A DNA stretch of 64,000 bases from Streptomyces antibioticus (GCF_001514065.1 NZ_KQ948422.1:496001-560000), one strand, 5' to 3'. Counted from the first letter of the stretch, positions 1 through 8,718 are shown. Numbers and translations are program-made. The notes: a model not told the origin generated them from the sequence alone.

Positions 1-527
1 ATTCGAGCGGTGGATTTCATGGTGTTGTTTCCCCTCGAGTTGTTCAGTCGCATCGGTGTGGGGAAGCGCAGCGGTCCGCATGGACCCGAAATCCGTATTT
101 TTTGCGGTCTGCCGCGCTTCGCGAAATCGACTATGAAGGACGGATCTTCGGTCCGCCAATGCCGATCCTGCTTTCGCCCATGCCGATCCCGTATGAGCCG
201 GCGGGCTTAGGCGTCTCGTCCAGCTGCACACTTTGCCGTCATGCCGGTTCGGCATGACGGCTCGGAGAATCGGCATTGGCGTGACGAGTCACGGGCCGCA
301 ATGCTCGGCAGAAGACGGAACTCGGCTCAGCGGCCCTGAAAGCGAAGGAACGGTTGTGGTGAAGTTCTTGTGGCGGATGGTGGATGAAACGCTCGCCGGA
401 GCAGTGATCTACGCACTCACCTGCAGGCTGCTTCGCGACTCGCCGTCCGTACGACGGGCCTGAATTCCATGGGCACGACGCCGGTGCCGTCCTGTAACCG
501 CCTTCTGCCTGACAGAGGGCCCGACTA
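1..527. other. non-coding leader with repeats, upstream of the catalase-like gene
   Basis: No convincing protein gene is seen here on either strand. The open frames are short and lack family resemblance. The stretch is slightly richer in A and T than the rest and contains an organised set of repeats (listed separately at 154-281). It could be the regulatory region of the gene starting at 528, or the scar of an older insertion. Confidence 0.6.
154..281. repeat. nested direct and inverted repeats around CGCCAATGCCGAT
   Basis: CGCCAATGCCGAT (154-166) recurs with one mismatch 21 bp downstream (CGCCCATGCCGAT, 175-187) and as a perfect inverted copy at 269-281. Between them is a perfect hairpin with 12-bp arms GCCGTCATGCCG (235-246) and its complement (250-261), with a 3-nt loop. 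The 21-bp spacing is two helical turns, as expected for cooperative operator sites. The hairpin could also be a terminator for a gene outside the window. Confidence 0.6.
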
Positions 528-1484
528 TTGAGAAGGTTTTTTCCTGTGCCGAGCACGGAATGGCGCGAAGTTTTTCTGCCAGACGAGAGCACCCAGCATG
601 CGGAACAGGCGCATGTTTTCAGTGAACTGCAACGTAAGCGTCTGAAAAGGCACGGCCGCAGGAGAGCACTGCACCGCAATCAAGTGGCTGCTCTGAAGGC
701 CACCCTCGCAGTGGAAGAAGACCTTCCCGATTATGCGAGGCAGGGAATCTTTGCCGCTCCCGCTGTCTTTGAGGCACATGTTCGGCTGTCCAACGGAAAC
801 TTCTCCGCCGACCGGGCGCCTGACATCCGCGGGTTCGCGATCAAGGTGCTCGGGGCTTCGACGCCGTCGTCCGCCGACGTCGAGCAGAACTTCACCCTGG
901 TCAGTCAGGAGACCTTGAAGGTCAGCGGCAGCGCTGACGTCGTCGGGATCGTCGATCTCTCCGCGAGCGCGCCCGGTGCTGCGCTTCGCAAGGCAGCAAC
1001 GAATCCGCAGCTCACGCGCACCGCTGTCGCGAACTTCCGGGACATGGTCAAGCCGTTCAGCGGATTCGCCACGCATGACTTTTTCAGCATCATGCCCATC
1101 ACGTTCGGAGACTACGCGGCCCGGTTGAAGCTGTGTGCCGCCTCAACGGCGATCAACAAGGAGGCGCGCAAGGATCTGGCCGCCGACATCTATACGCGAC
1201 TCACGGACGACGACCTGGAGTTCCTTTTCCAGGCCCAGTTCTTCGAGGACGAGCGTCGTACCCCGATCGAGGACTCCTCGGTCCGCTGGGACGCGCCTTG
1301 GTTCACCGTGGGGCGACTGCGTGTGCCTCGGCAAGCACCGGACGAGGCCTTGGCCGAGACCGTCGAGAAGAGCAGCTTCAACCCTTGGATCGCGGCGCCG
1401 GAGCATCGGCCTCTCGGAGAATTGATGCGTGCTCGCCGGGCGGCCTATGCGCTCAGCCGGCGCAACCGGGAGGGCGCTCCCTGA
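528..1484 (+). CDS. catalase-like haem-binding family protein
   Basis: A 318-residue protein of the small catalase-related group (y4iL-like), much shorter than true catalases (about 480 residues or more). The segment around residues 85-110, with RLSNGNF followed by DIRGFAIKVLG, matches the catalase distal-side region, and HDFFSIMPITFGDYAARL plus the C-terminal NPW...HRPLGELMRARRAAY match the later conserved blocks. The start is a TTG at 528 with an AGAGGG site 7 nt upstream; no ATG or GTG in frame gives a complete N-terminus. Whether it breaks down peroxide is unclear, since members of this group are often annotated only by fold. It stands alone in its transcription unit. Confidence 0.75.
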   Translation: MRRFFPVPSTEWREVFLPDESTQHAEQAHVFSELQRKRLKRHGRRRALHRNQVAALKATLAVEEDLPDYARQGIFAAPAVFEAHVRLSNGNFSADRAPDIRGFAIKVLGASTPSSADVEQNFTLVSQETLKVSGSADVVGIVDLSASAPGAALRKAATNPQLTRTAVANFRDMVKPFSGFATHDFFSIMPITFGDYAARLKLCAASTAINKEARKDLAADIYTRLTDDDLEFLFQAQFFEDERRTPIEDSSVRWDAPWFTVGRLRVPRQAPDEALAETVEKSSFNPWIAAPEHRPLGELMRARRAAYALSRRNREGAP

Positions 1485-1699
1485 CAGGCCGCACAGAGAT
1501 GGACATCGGGACGGACGCGGCCGCCGGGACGGGTCCACGCCTTGCTGAGGCTACAACTCCTCTGACGGGCGCGGATGTTGTGACGGAACTCGGCCGGACC
1601 TCGGTGGATCGGCCGGGAGTCGGCGAGGCCGGCGCCCGGCCGTTCGAACCCGCAGCCGTTTCGGCATATGCCGGCACGGGCGTGGCTACGATGACCCCC

Positions 1700-2578
1700 A
1701 TGGACCTCGATATGCGGCGGGTGCGCTACTTCGTGGCCGTGGCCGAGGAGTGCAGCTTCGTGCGCGCGGCGAGCCGTCTCTACATGACCCAGCCGGCGCT
1801 CAGCCGTCAGATCCGGGCGTTGGAGGAGGATCTGGGCGTGGTCCTCTTCCTGCGGGACCGGCAGGGCACTGTACTGACGCGGGCGGGACACCAGTTACTG
1901 GAGGACGCCCGACCGATGCTGGCGATGTCGCAGGCGGTGCAGCAGCGGGTGCGCATGGCGGACCGGGAGGTGAACCACTTCGCCATCGGATTCATGCCGG
2001 GCATCGTCGTCACCCCCATCGTGCGGGAGTTCGCCGCGATGGCACCGCAACTCGACATCGAGGTCGTACACACGTCGATCACCGACCAGGTCGACTTCCT
2101 GATCGATGGCCGGGTCGACATCTGCTACGTCCGACTGCCGCTGCCGGAGGGCATGTTCGAGGTGGTGCCGCTCTTCCCAGAGCCCCGTGTGGTGGCGCTG
2201 TCGAGTGGGCATCCGTTCGCGGAGCTCAAGTCGGTGCATGTCGAGGACCTGCGGGACATGGTCCTGTTGCAGGACCCGAAGGACGTACCGGAATGGCGCG
2301 GGCGCCTGCCCCATCAATCCCTCGCGCCGCAGCGGGATGCCGGGCGCTTCCCGGTGACGATCGAGGAGTGCCTGGAAGGTGTTGCGTCGGATGCCGGCTG
2401 TTATGTCATGCCGGCCGGCATGGCCGCCTTCTATCGCCGTGACGATGTCGTCTACCTGACGCTGGAGGGCGTCGCGCCGCGCATGGTCGCCCTTGCCTAC
2501 AGCAAGCACCGGACCATGCCCGAGCTGACCCAGTTCGCCGAACTCTCCTGCCGCATGCTCGGCCCGGGCCCGGGCTGA
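1700..2578 (+). CDS. LysR family transcriptional regulator
   Basis: A 292-residue LysR regulator. The N-terminal winged helix-turn-helix covers about residues 5-65 (YFVAVAEECSFVRAASRL, then QPALSRQIRALEEDLG), and a periplasmic-binding-like effector domain follows from about residue 90. The start at 1700 gives the usual MDLDMRRVRYF beginning; an ATG at 1691 would add three residues. The frame stays open far upstream (to 1133), but that part overlaps the catalase-like gene and is not coding. It is followed convergently by a TetR gene, so its target is not obvious; LysR proteins usually control a neighbouring divergent gene and none is present here. Confidence 0.9.
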   Translation: MDLDMRRVRYFVAVAEECSFVRAASRLYMTQPALSRQIRALEEDLGVVLFLRDRQGTVLTRAGHQLLEDARPMLAMSQAVQQRVRMADREVNHFAIGFMPGIVVTPIVREFAAMAPQLDIEVVHTSITDQVDFLIDGRVDICYVRLPLPEGMFEVVPLFPEPRVVALSSGHPFAELKSVHVEDLRDMVLLQDPKDVPEWRGRLPHQSLAPQRDAGRFPVTIEECLEGVASDAGCYVMPAGMAAFYRRDDVVYLTLEGVAPRMVALAYSKHRTMPELTQFAELSCRMLGPGPG

Positions 2579-2679
2579 CAGCCTCCGTCGGCTGCCTGGC
2601 GGCGCCCGGCGGGAATGGACACGGAACCAGTTCAGCATTGGCGCTCCAGGCTTGACGCTCGACGCCGTTGTCGCCCTGG

Positions 2680-3363
2680 TCAGCCGCCATCGCGGAAGGC
2701 CCCCAGCCCGCTGAGGATGAGATCCAACCCGAAGGGGAAGACCTCTTCGACAGACACCGGCAACGCCTCCGCGATCGAGTGGACAGCGGGGAACTGTGCC
2801 GGTTCGACGCTGCGTAGGGCAGCGACCGACACCTCGTGGCGCCGTCGACCGGCATCGTTCTCATGGTTGAGCTGTATCGCCAGGCCACACACGTAGCGGG
2901 CGAGGGTCACATATGCGTGCGTGGCCAGTGAGGTGTCGAATCCTGCCTTGAGCAAGACCGCGACACAGCGTTCTCGCAGCGCCATCGCATGGGGGCCGAC
3001 GGGAATCTGCTCGGCCAGCAGCCGGGCAGCGTTCCCGTGCCGCCCCAAGGCGTGGAACATCGCGTGTGCCACCACCCTCAGAGACTGCTGCCAGCTCGCC
3101 GAGGCCAGTTCCTGGTCGTCCAGCTCGACGAGGCCGAACATGTGGTCCACGACCTGCGCCACGAGTTCTGCCCGGTTGCCGAAATGCCGGTACAGCGTCG
3201 CCGTACCCGAGCCCAGGCGCTCGGCCAGGGCCCTCATCGACAGCGCCTGCGCTCCCTCCTCGTCGACGATCTGCAGCGCCATGGCGACGATCCGGTCCGG
3301 TGGGACCGGCGGACGACCGGCAGGGCGGCGCACCAACTGATCCACCTCCTCGCTCGAGACCAC
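2680..3363 (-). CDS. TetR family regulator, probable repressor of the adjacent catabolic operon
   Basis: A 227-residue TetR regulator. The helix-turn-helix lies at about residues 20-65 (RIVAMALQIVDEEGAQALSM, then LGSGTATLYRHF), and the rest is an all-helical ligand and dimer domain of the TetR C-terminal type. It is divergent from the hydrolase gene at 3429, with only 65 bp between them, and that gap holds a 20-bp operator-like site. A close paralogue lies at 8935-9621, at the other end of the operon. I infer that it represses the 3429-8092 operon and is released by a pathway substrate or intermediate. Confidence 0.92.
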   Translation of the reverse strand: MVSSEEVDQLVRRPAGRPPVPPDRIVAMALQIVDEEGAQALSMRALAERLGSGTATLYRHFGNRAELVAQVVDHMFGLVELDDQELASASWQQSLRVVAHAMFHALGRHGNAARLLAEQIPVGPHAMALRERCVAVLLKAGFDTSLATHAYVTLARYVCGLAIQLNHENDAGRRRHEVSVAALRSVEPAQFPAVHSIAEALPVSVEEVFPFGLDLILSGLGAFRDGG

Positions 3364-3391
3364 CGTGGCCGTAACACGCGGGGGCTTCCAC

Positions 3392-3431
3392 TTGACACGA
3401 CCACCATATCGGTAACAGTGTATCCATTATG
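3392..3431 (+). promoter_or_regulatory. promoter with TetR operator-like site and probable leaderless start
   Basis: TTGACA at 3392-3397 is a good -35 box. The -10 region would fall around 3413-3421, placing the transcript start at or next to the ATG at 3429. There is no purine-rich ribosome site before this ATG, so a leaderless mRNA is likely. The sequence 3411-3430, read on the minus strand as ATAATGGATACACTGTTACC, matches similar sites at 8715-8734 and 9654-9673 and overlaps the likely -10 box, as expected for a repressor site. Confidence 0.6.
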
Positions 3432-4262
3432 AGTTTCTGGTCTGAGCCCCAGCCCGATTCCCGGTTCGTCGAGGTGGACGGCCTGCGGATCCACTACAAG
3501 CGTGCTGGGCACGGCCCGGCACTCGTGCTGCTGCACGGCAGCGCCTCATCCCTGCAGCACTTCGACCGCGCGACGGATCTGCTGTCCGATTCGTTCGATG
3601 TCATCCGTCCCGACCTGCCGGGGTTCGGACTGACGGGCCCGCGCAAGGACCGCGACTACCGCGTTCCGGCGTACGCCGCGACGGTGGCGGGCTTCATCGA
3701 GGCGCTGGGCGTGCCGCGCTACGCGCTGGGCGGCAATTCCCTGGGCGGCAACATCGCCTGGAACGTCGCCCTGGATCATCCGGAGCGGCTGACCGGCCTG
3801 GTACTGGTCAACGCCACCGGCTACCCGGAGAAGACGGTGCCCGCGGGGATGCGTCTGACCCGCAACCCGCTCGTGCGGCCCCTGCTGAGGCGGGTGATGC
3901 CGCGCGGGGCCATCGAACGCAGCCTGCGGGAGGCCGTCGGGCCGTATGCGCAGATCGTGGACGACGCCATGGTGGACCGCGCCCACCAGCTCATGAGCCG
4001 CCCCGGCAACCGCTCGGCGTTCGTCGACTTCTGCAACACCGACCAGCCGGACCGCAGCGCACAGCTCCCCCGCATCACGGTACCCACATTGGTGCTGCGC
4101 AGCGCGAGCATCGACGGCCAGCACTTCGCCCGCGACATCCCCGGAGCCCAGGAGCTCGTCCACCCGCACGGTGGGCATCTGCTGCCGGAGGAGGAGCCGC
4201 AGTGGGTCGCGGACGCGATCGCGAAGTTCCTCGGCTCCGGCACCGACACCCCCGCCAACTGA
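3429..4262 (+). CDS. alpha/beta hydrolase (MhpC-like)
   Basis: A 277-residue alpha/beta hydrolase, first gene of a catabolic operon. The oxyanion HG is at residues 36-37 (LLHGSAS), the nucleophile is Ser104 in GNSLGG, the likely acid is Asp229 and the general base is His250 in GGHLLPEE. The size and the G-N-S-L-G-G elbow resemble hydrolases of meta-cleavage products (MhpC/BphD group) and some lactone or ester hydrolases. The start at 3429 gives a natural N-terminus ending in VDGLRIHYKRAG and lacks a ribosome site (see promoter entry). The next gene begins 19 nt downstream. Confidence 0.88.
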   Translation: MSFWSEPQPDSRFVEVDGLRIHYKRAGHGPALVLLHGSASSLQHFDRATDLLSDSFDVIRPDLPGFGLTGPRKDRDYRVPAYAATVAGFIEALGVPRYALGGNSLGGNIAWNVALDHPERLTGLVLVNATGYPEKTVPAGMRLTRNPLVRPLLRRVMPRGAIERSLREAVGPYAQIVDDAMVDRAHQLMSRPGNRSAFVDFCNTDQPDRSAQLPRITVPTLVLRSASIDGQHFARDIPGAQELVHPHGGHLLPEEEPQWVADAIAKFLGSGTDTPAN

Positions 4263-4281
4263 GGGCAAGGAGGCCCCTTCC

Positions 4282-5187
4282 ATGAAGTACTTCGTCGCCT
4301 CGGGCGAGGACCGCAAGCTCACCGCCGACTCACGCAAGGCGCTGCGCGGCAGTTTCATCGAGCTGTCCGACGGCGTCACCCACTACGAGCTGACGGGCCC
4401 CGAGGACGGGGACGTGGTCCTGATGGCGGGCGGTCTGACCATCCCGCTGTCCTACTGGGACGGCCTCGTCAGCGAGCTGCACGCCCACGGGCTGCGCACT
4501 CTGACCTGCAGCGCCTACGGCCGCGGGTACTCCGACCGGGTACAGGCGCGCTACGACGAGACGCTGTTCGCGCGGCAGCTGGCCGAGCTGACGGACCGGC
4601 TCGGCCTGACGGCGCGGCCCCTGCACCTGGTCGGCACCTCCATGGGGGCGCTGGTCAGCATGACGTACGCCGCCCAGTACCCCTCGTCGCTGTCCACGCT
4701 CACCATCGTCGGACCCGCCGGTCTCGCGAAACCGCAGTTGACCTCCCCCCACCGGCTGCTGCGCAACGACTGGCTGGCCGGCTTCATCGCCCGGCGGCGC
4801 GGCCGGCAGATCCTGCAAGGACATCTGGGGCACAACGTCCGCGACCCCGAGCTCGGCGCAAAGATGACCGAGATGGTCCTCGACGCGTTCCGCTTCGAGG
4901 GCTCGCTGTACGCGGTCTTCGACACCCTGCAGCACCTGCCTTTCACCGGCCGTGACGACCTCTTCCGACGGACGGGCGCCCTGGGCATTCCGACGCTGCT
5001 GCTGTGGGGCGACGAGGACGACGTCACGCCGCTGGTGCACTTCGACACGGCACGCGCCCTGCTGAAGCCTCAGAAACATCACGTGATTGCTGACTGCGGA
5101 CATATGGCCCCCTTCGAACGGCCTCGCGACGTCGCCGATCAGCTCGTCCCGTTCGTGTCCGCACGCACCGAAAGGCTCGACACATGA
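4282..5187 (+). CDS. alpha/beta hydrolase, second of the operon
   Basis: A 301-residue alpha/beta hydrolase. The nucleophile is Ser120 in GTSMG; the acid is probably in GDEDDVTPL and the base His in DCGHMAPFERP near the C-terminus. The usual HG oxyanion motif is replaced by MAGGLT (residues 48-53). The start at 4282 is preceded by AAGGAGG at 4267-4273; the frame is open further upstream but would overlap the previous gene. Its last bases overlap the monooxygenase start (ATGA). It is only distantly similar to the first hydrolase, so the two probably act on different steps. Confidence 0.88.
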   Translation: MKYFVASGEDRKLTADSRKALRGSFIELSDGVTHYELTGPEDGDVVLMAGGLTIPLSYWDGLVSELHAHGLRTLTCSAYGRGYSDRVQARYDETLFARQLAELTDRLGLTARPLHLVGTSMGALVSMTYAAQYPSSLSTLTIVGPAGLAKPQLTSPHRLLRNDWLAGFIARRRGRQILQGHLGHNVRDPELGAKMTEMVLDAFRFEGSLYAVFDTLQHLPFTGRDDLFRRTGALGIPTLLLWGDEDDVTPLVHFDTARALLKPQKHHVIADCGHMAPFERPRDVADQLVPFVSARTERLDT

Positions 5188-6770
5188 ACAACCCGCAGGC
5201 CATCGACGTACTGATCATCGGTGCCGGTCCCGCCGGCTCCGCCCTGACCATCGACCTCGTACGCCGCGGACTCGACGTCCGGATCGTCGACAGGTCCGCC
5301 CACGCATTCGACGGCTCGCGGGCCAAGGGCATCCAGCCCCGCAGCCTCGAAGTCCTCGAAGACCTCGGCGCTCTCGACGACGTGCTGGCCGGCGGCGACA
5401 TCTATCCCAAGCTCGGGCTGCACGCAGGACCCATCGGTGTGCCGTGGAAGATGTTCCCCCACAAGGAGGCGACCCCGGACGTCCCGTACCCGAACACCTG
5501 GCTGATCCCGCAGTTCCGCACGGACCGCGCCCTGCACGCCCGGCTCGGCGAGCTCGGCCTCGAGATCGAGTTCGGCAAGGAACTGACCGAGCTGACGCAG
5601 GACGAGGACACGGTGGTCGCCAAGGTGGTGGGCGCGGACGGGGTCGAGGAGATCGTCGCCCGCTATGCCGTGGGGGCCGACGGTGGCTCCAGTGCCGTGC
5701 GCAAGCAGCTCGGCATCGGTTTCGTGGGGACGACGGACGAAGCCGACCGTGTGCTGATCGTGGATGCCTCCGTCAGTGGCCTGGCCCGTAACCGGTGGCA
5801 CATGTGGCCCGGCCTCGGTGGCAAGCTCATCGGCGCCTGCCCCATCCCCCACAGCGACATGTTCCAGTGGATGATCCGGCTCACACCCGACGAGAAGCCG
5901 CCCCAGGAGATCGGCGCCATCATCGACCGGATCCACTCCCACACCCGCAACCGGCACATCCAGCTGCACGAGATCCACTGGAAGTCCGTGTTCCGGCCCA
6001 ACATCCGTCTCGCGGAGCACTACGGCCGCGGACGGGTCTTCCTCGTCGGCGACGCCGCGCACGTCCACACCCCCGCCGGTGCCCAGGGCCTGAACACCGG
6101 TATGCAGGACGGCTACAACCTCGGCTGGAAGCTCGGCCAGGTCCTCGCCGGAGCCGACCCGGCCCTGCTGGGCACCTACGAGGCCGAGCGGCAGCCGATC
6201 GCCGCCGGGGTCCTGGGCCTGTCCACGGAGAAATGGGGCGGCATCGCCAAGCTGGACCCCTCCAGCATGAAGCGCGGCAAGGACGAGCAGCAGCTCTCCC
6301 TGACCTACTACGGCGGCCCCCTGGCCCCCGCCGACGGCGACAGTGGCGACACCAGCGCCCTGCACGTGGGCGACCGCGCCCCGGACGCCCAACTGCTCAC
6401 CGCCGACGGCGCCGAGACCCGTCTGTTCACCCTGTTGAAGGGACCGCACTTCACCGCCATCGCCTACGGGCCCGACGCCGCCCGGGACCTCGACCTCCTC
6501 GACTGGCCGACGACGGGCGCCCAGCTCAAGCGGCTCACGATCGGATCGGCCGTGGGCTTCTCCGACTCCCAGAACACGCTGCGCAGCGCCTACGGCCTGA
6601 CCGGCGACACCCTGCTGCTGATCCGTCCCGACGGCTACATCGGCCACATCGCCACCCGGGATTTCCTCACCACCACACAGGCCGCCGTGCGGGCAATGAC
6701 GCCCGAGGCAAGGAGCCGCACCATGTCCCAGCCGAGCCACACCTCGCCCGGTCCGCAGGCCACGGGATGA
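5184..6770 (+). CDS. FAD-dependent aromatic monooxygenase (PHBH fold)
   Basis: A 528-residue flavin hydroxylase. The N-terminal Rossmann motif is at about residues 10-20 (IIGAGPAGSALTID), and the second FAD motif is at about residue 288 (GDAAHVHTPAGAQGLNTGMQ). The length and a C-terminal thioredoxin-like domain (about 400-528) place it with MhpA/PheA-type phenol or polyketide hydroxylases. These enzymes use NAD(P)H and O2 to hydroxylate an aromatic ring or insert oxygen. Four-base overlaps with the genes on both sides show translational coupling. The ring substrate cannot be told from the sequence. There is no ring-cleavage dioxygenase in the operon, so either the product is cut elsewhere or the enzyme acts as a Baeyer-Villiger-like oxygenase feeding the hydrolases. 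Confidence 0.9.
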   Translation: MNNPQAIDVLIIGAGPAGSALTIDLVRRGLDVRIVDRSAHAFDGSRAKGIQPRSLEVLEDLGALDDVLAGGDIYPKLGLHAGPIGVPWKMFPHKEATPDVPYPNTWLIPQFRTDRALHARLGELGLEIEFGKELTELTQDEDTVVAKVVGADGVEEIVARYAVGADGGSSAVRKQLGIGFVGTTDEADRVLIVDASVSGLARNRWHMWPGLGGKLIGACPIPHSDMFQWMIRLTPDEKPPQEIGAIIDRIHSHTRNRHIQLHEIHWKSVFRPNIRLAEHYGRGRVFLVGDAAHVHTPAGAQGLNTGMQDGYNLGWKLGQVLAGADPALLGTYEAERQPIAAGVLGLSTEKWGGIAKLDPSSMKRGKDEQQLSLTYYGGPLAPADGDSGDTSALHVGDRAPDAQLLTADGAETRLFTLLKGPHFTAIAYGPDAARDLDLLDWPTTGAQLKRLTIGSAVGFSDSQNTLRSAYGLTGDTLLLIRPDGYIGHIATRDFLTTTQAAVRAMTPEARSRTMSQPSHTSPGPQATG

Positions 6771-8092
6771 GCCGCGTACTGCTGCGCGGGGCGCAGGTCA
6801 TCACGATGACGCCGGACCGGCCTGACGCCGGGCGCCTCGACGTCCTCATCGACGGCGAGACCATCGCCGCCGTCGGCGAGACCGTCGAGGCGCCCGACGC
6901 CGAGGTCGTCGACTTCTCCGGCCGCGTCATCTCCCCCGGTCTGGTCAACGCCCACTTGCACACCTGGCAGACCGCGCTGCGCTCCGCGGGCGCCGACTGG
7001 ACGCTGATGCAGTACCTCACCCACCTCCACGGAGAGTGCGTCGGGCACTACACCCCGGCCGACATGCACATCAGCAACCTCGCCGGCGCCCTGAACCAGC
7101 TCAACTGCGGCACGACCACCCTCGGCGACTGGTGTCACAACGCCCTGTCGCCCGAGCACGCCGACGCAGCCGTCGAGGGACTGCTCCAGGCCGGGGTCCG
7201 CGCCGTCTTCCTGCACGGCACGCCCTACCGCTCGCCGGACACCCCCCACCCGCTCGCCGAGATCGACCGGCTGCTCGACGGTCCCGTACGCGACCAGGCC
7301 CTCCTCACCCTCGGCATGGCGCTCCAAGGGCCGCAGTACTCCTCCGCCGAGACCGCGATGGCCGACTTCCGGGCCGGCGCGGAACGCGGCCTCGTCGTCT
7401 CCATGCACCAGAGCGGCGGAGAACCCTCACCCGGCTGGGAAGCCGTCCGCGACGCCGGACTGTTCAGCCCCCTGACCAACATCGTGCACGGCATCGACCT
7501 GCCCGACGACTGGCTGAAGACGCTGGTCGAAGCGGGTGTCACCTTCACCACCACGCCGGAGAACGAACTCGGTCAAGGACACGGCACACCCGTCACCGGA
7601 TCCCTGCTGCGCCTGGCCGCGGCACCCTCCTTGGGCACCGACATCGACACCGCCGTACCCGGCACGGTTCTCACCGCGGCCCGCATCGCCCTGGCCCACC
7701 AGCGCAGCCTGGACCACGCCCAGCACCGGCAGACGACCGGCATGCACGCCAACACACCGTCTGTCACCAGCAAACAGGCACTGGCCTGGGCCACGGTAGA
7801 AGGAGCGAAGGCACTGGGCCTGGCGGACAAGGTGGGTCGGATCGAGGCGGGCATGCAGGCCGACCTGGTCGCCGTTGACGCCAGAGCACTCAACCTGTGG
7901 CCGGCGCACGACCCCATCGCCACGGTCCTGCACGCCGACATCGCCAACATCGAAGCCGTGATGGTCGCCGGCACCTGGCGCAAACGCGATCACGTCCTGC
8001 TCGCATCCGGCCTCGACGAGGTCAAGGACCAGCTGCGCGGGTCCGGAGAGCGGCTGCTGCGCAGCATCAAGCCCGCGGGCTCTCCCGGCTGA
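6767..8092 (+). CDS. amidohydrolase superfamily protein (AtzA/TrzA/cytosine-deaminase-like)
   Basis: A 441-residue metal-dependent hydrolase. The metal ligands are visible: HxH in VNAHLHTW, a His in SMHQSGGEP, a His in NIVHGID and the final Asp in SLGTDIDTA. The N- and C-terminal strands form the usual composite beta-sandwich (LLRGAQVI at the start, GRIEAGMQADLVAVD near the end). Enzymes of this group deaminate or dechlorinate N-heterocycles or open cyclic amides. The start at 6767 overlaps the monooxygenase stop by four bases. Its place last in the operon suggests that the substrate contains a C-N bond, perhaps an N-heteroaromatic compound. Confidence 0.88.
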   Translation: MSRVLLRGAQVITMTPDRPDAGRLDVLIDGETIAAVGETVEAPDAEVVDFSGRVISPGLVNAHLHTWQTALRSAGADWTLMQYLTHLHGECVGHYTPADMHISNLAGALNQLNCGTTTLGDWCHNALSPEHADAAVEGLLQAGVRAVFLHGTPYRSPDTPHPLAEIDRLLDGPVRDQALLTLGMALQGPQYSSAETAMADFRAGAERGLVVSMHQSGGEPSPGWEAVRDAGLFSPLTNIVHGIDLPDDWLKTLVEAGVTFTTTPENELGQGHGTPVTGSLLRLAAAPSLGTDIDTAVPGTVLTAARIALAHQRSLDHAQHRQTTGMHANTPSVTSKQALAWATVEGAKALGLADKVGRIEAGMQADLVAVDARALNLWPAHDPIATVLHADIANIEAVMVAGTWRKRDHVLLASGLDEVKDQLRGSGERLLRSIKPAGSPG

Positions 8093-8217
8093 CGTACCGC
8101 AATGGCTCCCGCATGAACCGCGCGGCGACGCGCACGACAGCCCGTCCGCGTCGGCGTGATGGCCACGCACCCCGCAGAGCCGCACACCGCGGCCTCGTTC
8201 CCCAGCAAGAAGGTGCC

Positions 8218-8718
8218 GTGAGCCGTCCTACGTCGACGACTGCGGGGATGCCCCGTGACGTTCTGCACCAGGAGCAGATCATCGGGGCGGCCATCGCCCT
8301 TCTGGACGAGGGCGGCATCGAAAGTCTGACCATGCGAAGACTCAGCAGCTGGCTCGGCATCACCGCGGCGGCACTGTACTGGCACATCAAAAGCCGACAC
8401 GATCTGCTCCTGCTGGCCGCCGACACCGTCTGGGGGCAGACACCTCTCCCCGCTCTCGACAGCCTCGAATGGCGTCCAGCCCTCCTGGCCATGGCCGACA
8501 ACCTGCGATCGATGCTTCTCAGACACCCCTGGCTGCTGGCCGCCATGACCATCCAGCCTCTCGACGGTCCGGCCAGGCGACGCGATCACGGGGTCCGGGG
8601 CAGCCTTGCCTTTGAGGGTCAACCGCATGATCGCGGCGACTACGTGCATCTGGGGACTGCTCATGTCCGGCTCTCCTTCTTGGCGCCGCGACGCGGTCCG
8701 CTACGCCGACCATCATAA
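8218..8718 (+). pseudogene. TetR family regulator, 3' truncated
   Basis: GTG start at 8218 with AAGAAGG just upstream. The first 120 residues are a normal TetR: helix-turn-helix at about 20-65 (ALLDEGGIESLTMRRLSSWLG, then ALYWHIKSRHDLL) and the start of a TetR_C_1-type domain (HPWLLAAMTIQPLDGPA). After about nt 8575 the protein turns into arginine-rich text with no family likeness. The DNA from there reads sensibly only on the other strand, as the beginning of an esterase gene. I infer a deletion or inversion join that removed the last third of this regulator. The 166-residue product is short for the family (about 200-220). Confidence 0.6.
8580..8664 (-). pseudogene. 5' remnant of an esterase-like gene
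   Basis: On the minus strand an AAGGAG site is followed 9 nt later by an ATG at 8664. The reading begins MSSPQMHVVAAIMRLTLKGK and resembles the N-terminal helix of HSL-type alpha/beta-hydrolase carboxylesterases. The likeness ends after about 27 codons, where the antisense of the truncated TetR begins. An operator-like site (8715-8734) lies about 50 bp upstream of the ATG. The family assignment rests on a short helix, so it is tentative; the ribosome site, start and operator make a lost gene likely. Confidence 0.45.

Noticed and set aside
1133-1699. An N-terminal extension of the LysR protein by about 190 residues
   Set aside because: It overlaps the catalase-like gene in another frame and has no LysR likeness; the normal LysR start is at 1700.
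5139-6740. A 533-codon minus-strand frame over the monooxygenase gene
   Set aside because: Antisense of a well-recognised FAD monooxygenase; the text has no domain and no ribosome site.
8564-8690. A frameshifted continuation of the TetR gene (RPGDAITGSG, then CIWGLLMSG)
   Set aside because: It looks helical, but the same DNA read on the minus strand has a ribosome site, an ATG and an upstream operator, so a reversed esterase remnant is the better explanation.
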